Shown here: piece after piece, positions 14,683 to 22,454 of the stretch
How positions within the stretch are numbered: the stretch's first letter is position 1
How the letters are laid out: every line of letters starts with the position of its first letter
NCBI RefSeq assembly: GCF_002382885.1
Contig: NZ_NWVL01000070.1
Location: 1-39,313, forward strand
Source of the DNA: Streptomyces sp. WZ.A104
Lineage (GTDB): Bacteria; Actinomycetota; Actinomycetes; Streptomycetales; Streptomycetaceae
Reading direction: 5' to 3'
DNA: 39,313 bases
The notes under the pieces: generated by a model
What the model saw: only the letters and a program-made list of their open reading frames with translations
What the model was told of the DNA's origin: nothing
Database searches by the model: none
Program-made: the position numbers and the translations under genes

Positions 14683-15657
14683 CTACTTCTTGATCAGGCC
14701 CTTCGACTCCAGATAGCCCTTCGCCACATCGGCCGGCTTGGCGCGCTCGGCGTCGACCTTCCGGTTCAGCTCGGCGAGGTCTTCCGTGGTGAGCGCGGCG
14801 GTGAGCATGCCGAGGGCGTCGGCGATCTCCGGCGCGCCCGCGTCCTTGGCATTCAGCACCGGAAGGACGTTGTCCGCGTTCTGGAGCTTCTTGTCGTCCT
14901 CCAGGAACACCAGCCCGTCCAGCACCGCGTCCGTGGTGGTCGTCAGGACCAGCTGCACCTTGCCGTCACGGACGGCCTGCTTGGACTGCGGGGTGCCGAC
15001 GCCCTTGGGGTCGATACCCGTGACGTCGATGCCGTACGTCTTCTTCAGGCCGGGTGCGCAGAACGGCCGCACCTCGCACTCGTCGCCCGCCGCGATCTTC
15101 ACCTTCAGCTTCGACTTGCCGAGGTCGGAAAGCGTCTTCAGGTTGTTCTTCTCGGCGAATTCCCTGGACACCGCGAAGGCGTTCTGGTCGACGGCCTTCC
15201 CGGCCGGGAGGACCGTGAGACCCAGCGGGGTGGCGAGCCCCCTCAGGGCCGTGACCGTGGCTTCGATGTCCCCGGAGGCCACGGGCTCGGCCTGGGCCTT
15301 GCCGGCCCCGTTGACCTTGGCGTTCAGGAATTCGGCGAGGGTAGCGGCGTATTCCGGTACGACGTCGATCTCGCCCTTCTCCAGCGAGGGCTCGTACAGC
15401 TCACGGTTCTTCACCGTGGTGATCGAAGTGCTGTACCCGGCGTCGCCGAGGATCTGTGCGTACAGCTCGGCGAGCACCTTGGACTCGGTGAACGAAGCCG
15501 ACCCGACGACCAGGGATCCCTTCTTGCCGTCACCGCCGGCCGAGGAGCCCGAGCCGCCCTTCCCCTGCTCCAGGCTGTCGCCGCCGCAGGCCGCGAGCGT
15601 CCCGGCCAGCGCCGCCATGCCGATGAACGCTCCGGCTATCCGCGAGGTCCTGCTCAT
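14683..15657 (-). CDS. Glycine betaine/choline-type ABC transporter substrate-binding lipoprotein (OpuAC family)
   Basis: The 324-residue product has a lipoprotein signal peptide with a basic start (MSRTSR), a hydrophobic core and the lipobox LAAC at Cys24, so the mature protein should be anchored on the outer face of the membrane. A Gly/Ser linker (GKGGSGSSAGGDGKKG) precedes the OpuAC domain: LVVGSASFTESKVLAELYAQ, NRELYEPSLEKGEIDVVPEY and the DAVLDGLVFLEDD region typical of quaternary-ammonium binders such as OpuCC or ProX. It is the last gene of the minus-strand permease-permease-binding-protein operon, 59 bp after the second permease. The exact substrate (glycine betaine, carnitine, choline) cannot be fixed from sequence. 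Confidence 0.9.
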   Translation of the reverse strand: MSRTSRIAGAFIGMAALAGTLAACGGDSLEQGKGGSGSSAGGDGKKGSLVVGSASFTESKVLAELYAQILGDAGYSTSITTVKNRELYEPSLEKGEIDVVPEYAATLAEFLNAKVNGAGKAQAEPVASGDIEATVTALRGLATPLGLTVLPAGKAVDQNAFAVSREFAEKNNLKTLSDLGKSKLKVKIAAGDECEVRPFCAPGLKKTYGIDVTGIDPKGVGTPQSKQAVRDGKVQLVLTTTTDAVLDGLVFLEDDKKLQNADNVLPVLNAKDAGAPEIADALGMLTAALTTEDLAELNRKVDAERAKPADVAKGYLESKGLIKK

Positions 15658-15716
15658 GTGTTGTTCTCCGTCCGAACAGAAGAGGCAAGAAAAGTGACCA
15701 GAAGAAAGATGCGCGC

Positions 15717-16391
15717 TCAGGCGGGCCTGCGGCGGCGGAGCGGGGACAGCACCCGGTCCAGCGCCACCAGTGCGCCTTCCACCAGCAGGGCGAGCGCGGC
15801 GACCAGCACCGCGCCCGCGAAGACCTGCGCGGTGTCGTAGGTGTTGAATCCGGCGGTGATGATCCGGCCGAGGCCGCCGAGCCCGACCATGGCCGCGATC
15901 GACGCGGTGGCCACGACCTGGACGGCGGCGGACCGCAGCCCGGTCATGATCATCGGGTAGGCGAGGGGCAGCTCGACCCGGAAGAAGAGCTGGCCGCCCG
16001 ACATCCCCATGCCGCGCGCGGCCTCCACCACGGACCGGTCCACCTCGCGCATCCCGACGTAGGCGTTGGTCAGCAGCGGCGGCACCGCGAACAGCACCAG
16101 CGCGATGATCGTGGGCCAGTACCCCGAGTTGCGCAGGGGCGTGACCATGAACAGGGCCAGCACCGCGAAGACCGGCACGGCCCGCCCCACGTTGGAGACG
16201 TTGACCGCGAGCGCGCCGCCCTTGCCGATGTGCCCCAGATACAGGGCGATCGGCAGGGCGATCGCGCAGGCCAACGCGAGGGAGACCCCGCTCACGTACA
16301 GATGCTCGCCGAGCCGGTGCGCGGCCCCGCCGTCCCCCGACCAGTTGGACCCGGTGGTCAGCCAGGTCCAGGCGTCGCCGATGACTCCCAC
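15717..16391 (-). CDS. ABC transporter permease, OpuCB/OpuCD-type (second permease)
   Basis: This 224-residue integral membrane protein has about five transmembrane segments. It carries the cytosolic EAA loop EAARGMGMSGGQLFFRVELP, followed by TGLRSAAVQVVATASIAAMV and the GLGRIITAGFNTYD segment found in BPD_transp_1 permeases for osmoprotectants. It starts with ATG at 16391, three bases after the stop of the first permease, so the two are translationally close. The extracytoplasmic N-terminus is short. The C-terminal LSPLRRRR is basic, as expected at the cytosolic face. It should pair with the other permease as a heterodimer. Confidence 0.9.
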   Translation of the reverse strand: MGVIGDAWTWLTTGSNWSGDGGAAHRLGEHLYVSGVSLALACAIALPIALYLGHIGKGGALAVNVSNVGRAVPVFAVLALFMVTPLRNSGYWPTIIALVLFAVPPLLTNAYVGMREVDRSVVEAARGMGMSGGQLFFRVELPLAYPMIMTGLRSAAVQVVATASIAAMVGLGGLGRIITAGFNTYDTAQVFAGAVLVAALALLVEGALVALDRVLSPLRRRRPA

Positions 16392-16394
16392 GGG

Positions 16395-17102
16395 TCAGCC
16401 CGCCTCCGCCTTCGCCGGGGCGGGCAGGGCCGCCGTGGATATGCGGGTCCAGGGCGTCAGCAGCCGCTGGAGGCCGAGCAGCAGCAGGTCGGCCGTGACC
16501 GCGAGCAGCACGCACAGCACCGAGGCGGTGAGCACCTGGGCCTTGAAGAAGCTCGGCAGCGCGTCCTCGATGAGATTGCCGAGGCCGCCCTTGCCGACGA
16601 GCGAGCCGACCGTGGTGAGCGCGACCGTCGACACGGTGGCTATCCGCAGCCCCGCCATCAGCGCGGGCAGCGCGAGCGGCAGCTCCACCTCCCACAGCAG
16701 CCTCGACGGCCCGTATCCCATGCCCCGGGCGGCTTCCTTGGCCTCCTGCGGCACGGCTTCGAGCCCGGCCAGGATGTTGCGTACGAGGATGGTGAGCGAA
16801 TAGAGCACCAGGCCCGTGACGACCAGCGCGGCGGACAGCCCGAACAGGGGCAGCAGCAGCGAGAACATCGCCAGCGAGGGCACGGTGTAGAGCACGGTCG
16901 TCAGCCCGAGGACCGGCGCGGCGAAGCGCCGGCCCCGGCGCGCGAGCAGCGCCAGCGGAAAGGCCACCGCGAGCCCGATCAGCACCGAGACCACCGTGAT
17001 CCCGGCGTGCTGGACGGTCGCATCGGCCAACTCCTGGCTGCGGGAGCGGAGGTACTCCCCGCAGATCCAGTCGTTCGTCACCAGGCAGCTCTGCTCGGCC
17101 AT
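16395..17102 (-). CDS. ABC transporter permease, OpuCB/OpuCD-type (first permease)
   Basis: The 235-residue membrane protein contains about five to six hydrophobic segments. Its EAA loop is EAKEAARGMGYGPSRLLWEV, followed by ALMAGLRIATVSTVALTTVG and GKGGLGNLIEDALPSFF. The N-terminus has three cysteines or near-cysteine positions (QSCLVTNDWICGEYL) before the first membrane helix. I chose ATG 17102 because a strong GGGAGGTGGGG ribosome-binding site lies directly upstream. The frame is open further upstream, but that stretch runs into the divergent ATPase gene. It is the first gene of the three-gene minus-strand operon. Confidence 0.9.
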   Translation of the reverse strand: MAEQSCLVTNDWICGEYLRSRSQELADATVQHAGITVVSVLIGLAVAFPLALLARRGRRFAAPVLGLTTVLYTVPSLAMFSLLLPLFGLSAALVVTGLVLYSLTILVRNILAGLEAVPQEAKEAARGMGYGPSRLLWEVELPLALPALMAGLRIATVSTVALTTVGSLVGKGGLGNLIEDALPSFFKAQVLTASVLCVLLAVTADLLLLGLQRLLTPWTRISTAALPAPAKAEAG

Positions 17103-17259
17103 CCCGCCCCCCACCTCCCGTTTCGTGCCGTCCGGTTTGTCTCGTCGCATTCGGATCGAACTGACGACTGACGACCCTATCCTCGACCACTGACAATCGC
17201 GGAGGCTGTCGCATTCCGGCAACATCCCCTTCGCGGAACGCCCTCCACAATGGGGAACC
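17103..17259. promoter_or_regulatory. Divergent control region of the osmoprotectant transporter
   Basis: These 157 bp lie between the divergent permease operon and ATPase gene and must carry both promoters. The 9-mer GTCGCATTC occurs twice (near 17146 and 17208), and ACTGACGACTGACGA is a short direct repeat. CACAAT (17246-17251) eight bases before the ATPase ATG could be a -10 element. No firm assignment is possible. Confidence 0.35.
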
Positions 17260-18444
17260 ATGATCCGTTTCGAGCACGTCACCAAGCGGTACGCCGACGG
17301 CACCACCGCCGTCGACGACCTTTCCTTCGAGGTCGCCGAGGGTGAACTGGTCACGCTCGTCGGACCTTCCGGCTGCGGCAAGACGACCACCATGAAGATG
17401 GTGAACCGGCTGATCGAACCGACCGAGGGCGGGATATTCCTCGGCGGGGACGACATATCCACCATCGACCCCGTCCAACTGCGCCGCCGTATCGGCTATG
17501 TGATCCAGCAGGTGGGGCTCTTCCCGCACAAGACCGTCCTGGAGAACACCGCGACCGTTCCCCATCTGCTGGGCTGGAAGCGCGGAAAGGGACGCGAACG
17601 CGCCGCCGAACTCCTCGACCTCGTCGGACTCGACCCGTCCGTTTACGGTGACCGCTATCCGGAACAGCTTTCCGGCGGCCAGCGCCAACGGGTGGGCGTG
17701 GCACGGGCATTGGCCGCCGACCCGCCCGTTCTGCTGATGGACGAGCCTTTCGGGGCGGTCGACCCGGTCGTCCGCGAGCGCCTCCAGAACGAATTCCTGA
17801 AACTCCAGGCCCAGGTCCGTAAAACCGTGCTGTTCGTCACCCACGACATCGAGGAGGCCGTCCGCCTCGGCGACCGGATCGCCGTCTACGGCCAGGGCCG
17901 CATCGAGCAGTTCGACTCCCCCGCCACCGTGCTCGGCGCCCCCGCGACCCCGTACGTGGCCGACTTCGTCGGCGCCGACCGGGGGCTCAAGCGCCTCTCG
18001 GTGACACCCATCGAGGAGAGCGACCTCGACCAGCCGCCCGTCGTCCACCTCGACGACCCGCTGACCTCGGCCACCGAGCGGCTCAGGTCCGAGGGCGCGC
18101 GCTGGGCGGTCGTCCTGGACGGCCGCGACAACCTGCACGGCTGGATACCCGCCGACGCGACGGCCGCCGACGCCACCGCCAAGGACACCGTCCGCGAGTA
18201 CGCCCGCCGCATGGAGGCCTGGCTTCCGCTCGGTGCACCCCTCAAGCAGGCGTTCGCCACCATGCTCCAGCACGACGCGGGCTGGATCGCGGTGATCGAC
18301 AAGGAGAGCGAGGGCCGCTTCCTCGGCGTACTGACCCCCGCCCGGCTGCACGAGGCCCTGCGCCGCTCGATCGACGCCGACGCCCAGGACGTACCGCGGG
18401 CGGAGGTCGCGGTGGAGACGGTGGCGACGATCGCCACCGCGTAG
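17260..18444 (+). CDS. Glycine betaine/proline-type ABC transporter ATP-binding protein with CBS domains
   Basis: The 394-residue ATPase drives the adjacent osmoprotectant transporter. Walker A is GPSGCGKT (residues 35-42), the signature LSGGQRQRVGVARAL starts at Leu137, Walker B is VLLMDEPF with Asp161/Glu162, and the switch His lies in FVTHDIEEA. From about residue 250 two CBS-like repeats follow (PPVVHLDDPLTSATERL, GWIAVIDKESEGRFLGVLTP), as in OpuA/OpuCA, where they sense ionic strength or cyclic di-AMP. Whether these do is unknown. The gene is divergent from its permeases, which separates ATPase expression from that of the membrane parts. It converges with the esterase gene (14 bp between stops). 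Confidence 0.92.
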   Translation: MIRFEHVTKRYADGTTAVDDLSFEVAEGELVTLVGPSGCGKTTTMKMVNRLIEPTEGGIFLGGDDISTIDPVQLRRRIGYVIQQVGLFPHKTVLENTATVPHLLGWKRGKGRERAAELLDLVGLDPSVYGDRYPEQLSGGQRQRVGVARALAADPPVLLMDEPFGAVDPVVRERLQNEFLKLQAQVRKTVLFVTHDIEEAVRLGDRIAVYGQGRIEQFDSPATVLGAPATPYVADFVGADRGLKRLSVTPIEESDLDQPPVVHLDDPLTSATERLRSEGARWAVVLDGRDNLHGWIPADATAADATAKDTVREYARRMEAWLPLGAPLKQAFATMLQHDAGWIAVIDKESEGRFLGVLTPARLHEALRRSIDADAQDVPRAEVAVETVATIATA

Positions 18445-18458
18445 CCGGCGCCCGGCGG

Positions 18459-19580
18459 TCAGTTCTCACTGAGCCGGGCGCTCAGCCACTCCAGGGCCGG
18501 CGGGATCTCCCGCCGCCAGGTCGTGAAGTTGTGCCCGCCGCTGTCGAGCACGATGGACGACACCTTCGCCGGGGCCTTCACCTTCTCGATGAACTTCATC
18601 GTGCTCCTCAGGTTGCCCTCGCCCTCCCGGGACGTCGTCACCAGGAAGGACCCGCCGGACGGCGGCCGGTTCTCCAGGGTCCACATCAGGTCGGCCCGGT
18701 CGCGCAGTGCCTGGTCGCCGTGGAACAGGTCCCCGGTCGTCGGGTCCTCGGCGGCCTTGTAGTACGCGGAGAGCCCGGCGCTCGCCGCGTACCGGTCCGG
18801 GTGGTGCAGGCCGATCTTCAGCGCGCAGTAGCCGCCGGTCGAGTTGCCGATGATGCCCCAGTTACGGGCCTTGTCCCCGACCCGGTAGGAGCCCGAGACC
18901 GCCTCGGGGAGGTCCTTCGCGAAGAACGTCTCGGTCTGCGGGCCCTTCGGGATGTCCACGCACTCGGTGTCCCGGGGCGGCGCGACCGTGGGCCGCAGCA
19001 TCACCAGGATCATCGGCTGCGCCTTGCCCGCCTTCACCCGCTCGTGCGCCGTCTGCGGATAGCGCAGCCCCTTCAGCAGGTTCTCCGCCGTCCCCGGGTA
19101 GCCGGTGAGGACCACGACCGCCGGGAACTTCCGCCCGGCGTACGCGCTCTGGAAGTACTCCGGCGGCAGATAGACGTACGCCGGGGACTCGATGCCCGAC
19201 GTGCGCCCCGAGACGACCACCTTGTCGATCCGCCCGCCGACCGCCGGGACCCGTCCGCCCGGCACGTCCGGGTGCTGGGTACCGATCCGTGCCATGCGCC
19301 GGGAGCCCGGCCCACCGTCCACGTGGTCGGTGACCACGCCGACGTCCTGCTTCCGGCCGAAGAGGTCGGCCCAGGAACCGTAGAAGAGGAAGGCGTTGTT
19401 GGCCGCGAGGCCCACCGCGGCGAACAGCATCAGCTGGGTCGCCAGCAACAGCCCCACCCGGCCCGTGACCGCGGCCGCGCTGCGCCGGGCCAGGCGCGGC
19501 CAGAGCCAGACGGTGGCGGTGAACAGCACGACGGCCAGTGCCGCCACGACCGCCAGAACTGCTTTGCTGGTGAGACCCAT
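18459..19580 (-). CDS. Membrane-anchored alpha/beta-hydrolase (esterase D / antigen 85-like)
   Basis: The 373-residue protein has two N-terminal hydrophobic segments (about 7-26 and 38-62) and then an extracytoplasmic esterase domain. It shows PAYVYLPPEYFQ, KFPAVVVLTGYPG, the nucleophile elbow GNSTGG with Ser247 and the likely catalytic His350 in SGGHNFTTW. This fold includes Ag85 mycolyltransferases and esterase D, but Streptomyces has no mycolates, so the substrate is unknown. A role on envelope lipids or polymers is an inference from the divergent MprF-like neighbour. ATG 19580 was chosen because a membrane segment follows at once and AGAAGAAAG lies upstream. The open frame extends far upstream only as antisense to the neighbour. 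Confidence 0.85.
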   Translation of the reverse strand: MGLTSKAVLAVVAALAVVLFTATVWLWPRLARRSAAAVTGRVGLLLATQLMLFAAVGLAANNAFLFYGSWADLFGRKQDVGVVTDHVDGGPGSRRMARIGTQHPDVPGGRVPAVGGRIDKVVVSGRTSGIESPAYVYLPPEYFQSAYAGRKFPAVVVLTGYPGTAENLLKGLRYPQTAHERVKAGKAQPMILVMLRPTVAPPRDTECVDIPKGPQTETFFAKDLPEAVSGSYRVGDKARNWGIIGNSTGGYCALKIGLHHPDRYAASAGLSAYYKAAEDPTTGDLFHGDQALRDRADLMWTLENRPPSGGSFLVTTSREGEGNLRSTMKFIEKVKAPAKVSSIVLDSGGHNFTTWRREIPPALEWLSARLSEN

Positions 19581-19601
19581 GAGTGAGCTTTCTTCTCGCT
19601 G

Positions 19602-19626
19602 ATTCCGTGCGGGAAATTTCCGGAAT
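19602..19626. promoter_or_regulatory. Clustered palindromes between esterase and MprF-like genes
   Basis: ATTCCG-N13-CGGAAT spans 19602-19626 and encloses the perfect palindromes GGAAATTTCC (19612-19621) and TTCCGGAA (19618-19625). The location, between two divergent starts and next to a candidate ECF-type promoter, makes an operator plausible. Confidence 0.4.
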
Positions 19627-19631
19627 GTGGA

Positions 19632-19659
19632 GGAACCCGCGCTCCACAACCCCCGTCCT
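19632..19659 (+). promoter_or_regulatory. Candidate ECF sigma (SigE-type) promoter of the MprF-like gene
   Basis: GGAACC (19632-19637) and CGTCCT (19654-19659) are separated by exactly 16 bp. This matches the GGAAC ... cGTCT pattern that I recall for Streptomyces envelope-stress ECF promoters. Transcription would begin about 65 bp before the ATG at 19732, which suits a normal leader with GGGAAG as ribosome-binding site. Confidence 0.45.
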
Positions 19660-19731
19660 AGAGGGCGCACATCGTCCGCAGAGGCTCCGGCCGGCGGACT
19701 CAAGGAATCTCTCGCCAAGCCACGGGAAGCG

Positions 19732-21564
19732 ATGTCTGTCACGCTAGATGGGGATAAATCGGTACCGGTTCCGCAGCGGGTCCGCCGGTTGCTGCGCGGG
19801 CCGCGCCCCGAATCCGTGCCGGCCGTCGTCGGCACCGCCTGCACTGTCGTCGGGCTGATCGACGTCGCGGCGGGGGTCTTCCCCCGCTTCCGGCACAGCC
19901 GGATGCACACCGTCGCCGAAGTGCTCCCCGGAGCGCTCGGCCCGTTCGCCGCCGCGCTCTCGCTGAGCGCGGGCATGCTCCTGCTGCTGCTCGCGCACGG
20001 GCTGAAGCGGCACAAGCGGCGGGCCTGGCGGGCGGCGGTCATCCTGCTGCCGGCGGGGGCCGTGGCGCAGTTCGCGTACCGGCACTCGATCGTCGGGGTG
20101 CTGGTCTCGCTGACGCTCTGCGCTCTCCTGGTCCGCCACCGGGACCAGTTCCGGGCGCTGCCCGACCCACGCAGCCGCTGGCGGGCTCTGGCCAACTTCG
20201 TGCTGCTCGGGGCCGGTTCGCTGATGCTCGGGCTGATCATCGTCAGCGTCCACCCGGGCCGGGTCGTCGGGGCCCCGTCCATCGCGGACCGGCTCCAGCA
20301 CGTGCTGTACGGCCTGTTCGGCGTCGAGGGCCCCGTCGACTACGCGGGCCGGACCAGCTGGACCGTGGCGTACTCGCTGGGCGCGCTCGGCCTGCTGACC
20401 GCCGTCACCACCATCTACCTCGCCTTCCGCCCCGAGCACCCGGCCGCCCGCCTCACCGAGGACGACGAGAGCAGGCTGCGGGCGCTGCTGGAGACGCACG
20501 GCGGCCGAGACTCCCTCGGCCACTTCGCACTCCGCCGCGACAAGGGCGTCGTCTTCTCACCGAGCGGCAAGGCCGCCGTCTGCTACCGGGTCGTCTCCGG
20601 GGTGATGCTGGCCAGCGGCGACCCCATCGGTGACGTCGAGGCGTGGCCGGGCGCGATCGAGCGGTTCATGGACGAGGCGAAGGCGCACTCCTGGACCCCC
20701 GCCGTGATGGGGTGCAGCGAGACCGGCGGCCAGGTCTGGACCCGCGAGACCGGCCTCACCGCGCTGGAGCTGGGCGACGAGGCGGTGGTGGACGTCGCGG
20801 ATTTCTCCCTCGCCGGACGGGCCATGCGAAACGTGCGCCAAATGGTCAAGCGCATCGAACGCAACGGCTACGAGACCCGGGTCCGGCGGGCACGTGACAT
20901 CGGCGACACCGAGCTGGACCGCATCCGCCGGGCCGCCACCGCCTGGCGCGGCACCGACACCGAGCGCGGCTTCTCCATGGCGCTCGGCCGCATCGGCGAC
21001 CCGGCCGACGGCGACTGCGTCATCGCCACCGCCCACCTCCCCGGCTCCGGCACGGAGGACTCCCCGCACGGCGACCTGAAGGCCGTCCTCCACTTCGTCC
21101 CCTGGGGGCGCGACGGGATGTCCCTGGAGCTGATGCGCCGCGACCGTGCCGCCGACCCCGGCATGAACGAGCTCCTGATCGTCGCCGCCCTCCAGGCCGC
21201 CGGGAAGCTCGGCGTCGAGCGGGTCTCGCTGAACTTCGCGATGTTCCGCTCCGCGCTGGCCCGCGGCGAGCGGCTCGGCGCGGGACCGGTACTGCGCTGC
21301 TGGCGCGGGCTGCTGATCTTCCTGTCGCGCTGGTTCCAGATCGAATCGCTGTACAAGTTCAACGCGAAGTTCCGCCCGCGCTGGGAGCCCCGCTTCGTGG
21401 TCTTCCGCACCAGCCGCGACCTGCCCCGCATAGGGATCGCGGCGATGCAGGCGGAGGGCTTCGTGAACCTCTCGCTGCCCCGCCCGTTCCGCTCCCGGGG
21501 CGCGCGCCCGTGCGGCCACGTCCGGCGCACCGCACCGGAGCAGCACGAGGTCAGCGCGGCGTAG
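19732..21564 (+). CDS. Phosphatidylglycerol lysyltransferase domain protein (MprF/LysX-like, DUF2156)
   Basis: The 610-residue membrane enzyme should transfer an aminoacyl group from tRNA to a membrane lipid, lowering surface negative charge. The N-terminal 235 residues contain five to six membrane helices. The cytosolic C-terminal half is the double-GNAT DUF2156 domain: SPSGKAAVCYRVVSGVMLAS, GDPIGDVEAW, RNVRQMVKRIERNGYETRV, LHFVPWGRDGMSLELMRRD and SLYKFNAKFRPRWEPRFVVF. It lacks the lysyl-tRNA synthetase domain of mycobacterial LysX and has fewer membrane helices than Staphylococcus MprF, so it may lack flippase ability. The amino acid is unknown. ATG 19732 follows GGGAAG. The gene is divergent from the esterase gene. 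Confidence 0.87.
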   Translation: MSVTLDGDKSVPVPQRVRRLLRGPRPESVPAVVGTACTVVGLIDVAAGVFPRFRHSRMHTVAEVLPGALGPFAAALSLSAGMLLLLLAHGLKRHKRRAWRAAVILLPAGAVAQFAYRHSIVGVLVSLTLCALLVRHRDQFRALPDPRSRWRALANFVLLGAGSLMLGLIIVSVHPGRVVGAPSIADRLQHVLYGLFGVEGPVDYAGRTSWTVAYSLGALGLLTAVTTIYLAFRPEHPAARLTEDDESRLRALLETHGGRDSLGHFALRRDKGVVFSPSGKAAVCYRVVSGVMLASGDPIGDVEAWPGAIERFMDEAKAHSWTPAVMGCSETGGQVWTRETGLTALELGDEAVVDVADFSLAGRAMRNVRQMVKRIERNGYETRVRRARDIGDTELDRIRRAATAWRGTDTERGFSMALGRIGDPADGDCVIATAHLPGSGTEDSPHGDLKAVLHFVPWGRDGMSLELMRRDRAADPGMNELLIVAALQAAGKLGVERVSLNFAMFRSALARGERLGAGPVLRCWRGLLIFLSRWFQIESLYKFNAKFRPRWEPRFVVFRTSRDLPRIGIAAMQAEGFVNLSLPRPFRSRGARPCGHVRRTAPEQHEVSAA

Positions 21565-21581
21565 GGGTGCCGTACGGGGCC

Positions 21582-21587
21582 TAGGCT
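21582..21587 (+). promoter_or_regulatory. folP: Possible -10 element of a leaderless folP transcript
   Basis: TAGGCT, a good Streptomyces -10 match, ends six bases before the folP ATG, and no Shine-Dalgarno sequence is present. This suggests transcription from the start codon itself. The -35 region is poor. Confidence 0.35.
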
Positions 21588-21593
21588 GGTGGC

Positions 21594-22454
21594 ATGAGTA
21601 CGTCACGCGCACGGGGCACGGTCCGAGGGCTGCCGGAGTGGGACCGCTGTGCGGTCATGGGTGTCGTCAACGTGACGCCCGACTCCTTCTCCGACGGTGG
21701 CCGCTGGTTCGACACCACGGCCGCCGTCAAGCACGGACTGCACCTGGTCTCCGAGGGTGCGGACCTGGTCGACGTGGGCGGCGAGTCCACCCGACCTGGC
21801 GCCAGCCGGGTGGACGAGGCCGAGGAGCTGCGCCGGGTGGTCCCGGTCGTGCGGGGGCTGGCCTCCGAGGGCGTCACCGTCTCCGTGGACACCATGCGCG
21901 CCCGCGTCGCCGAGCAGGCCGTCGCCGCCGGGGCCGCCCTGGTCAACGACGTCAGCGGCGGGCTGGCCGACCCGGGCATGGTCCCGGCGGTCGCCGCCGC
22001 CGAGGTCCCCTTCGTGGTGATGCACTGGCGCGGCTTCAGCGAGTCGATGAACAGCCGTGCGGTGTACGGGGACGTCGTCGCCGAGGTCCTCGACGAGCTG
22101 CGGCAGCGGATGGACGCGGTGATCGCGGGCGGTGTCGCCCCGGACCGCGTCGTGATCGACCCGGGCCTCGGCTTCGCCAAGGACGCCCCTCACGACCTGG
22201 CGCTCGTCGCGCACCTGGCCGAGCTGCACGGCCTGGGCCGCCCGCTGCTGGTGGCCGCCTCCCGCAAACGCTTCCTCGGGCACGTCCTGGCCGCCCCGGA
22301 CGCCTCACCGCCTCCCGCCCGCGAACGGGACGCGGCCACCGCGGCCGTCTCCGCCCTCGCCGCGCAGGCCGGTGCCTGGGCGGTCCGGGTCCACGAGGTA
22401 CGGGCCACCGCCGACGCGGTCCGGGTCGCCCGCGCGGTCGAGGGAGCCGCGTGA
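21594..22454 (+). CDS. folP: Dihydropteroate synthase
   Basis: FolP joins p-aminobenzoate to 6-hydroxymethyl-dihydropterin diphosphate to make dihydropteroate. It is the sulfonamide target. The 286-residue TIM-barrel protein shows both PROSITE-type signatures: VMGVVNVTPDSFSDGG near residue 19 and LVDVGGESTRPGA near 58. It also has VSVDTMRARVAEQA, LVNDVSGG, VIDPGLGFAKD and LVAASRKRFLG. The start is ATG at 21594 without a Shine-Dalgarno sequence. The stop TGA overlaps the GTG of the next gene (GTGA). It is the first gene of a folate operon with folB and folK. Confidence 0.95.
   Translation: MSTSRARGTVRGLPEWDRCAVMGVVNVTPDSFSDGGRWFDTTAAVKHGLHLVSEGADLVDVGGESTRPGASRVDEAEELRRVVPVVRGLASEGVTVSVDTMRARVAEQAVAAGAALVNDVSGGLADPGMVPAVAAAEVPFVVMHWRGFSESMNSRAVYGDVVAEVLDELRQRMDAVIAGGVAPDRVVIDPGLGFAKDAPHDLALVAHLAELHGLGRPLLVAASRKRFLGHVLAAPDASPPPARERDAATAAVSALAAQAGAWAVRVHEVRATADAVRVARAVEGAA

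Noticed and set aside
12587..14716. 709-codon plus-strand open frame overlapping nuoD2 in another frame
   Set aside because: NuoD2 is a clear family member in its own frame. The alternative is Pro/Arg-rich and runs antisense through the coiled-coil protein gene.
14683..18351. 1222-codon open frame on the minus strand running through the ABC permeases and ATPase
   Set aside because: Only its last 324 codons (the binding protein) are real. The rest lies out of frame with the permeases or antisense to the ATPase gene and is Arg/Gly-rich.
18459..20282. Extended 607-codon version of the esterase
   Set aside because: The upstream 234 codons are antisense to the MprF-like gene. A membrane segment and ribosome-binding site mark the start at 19580.
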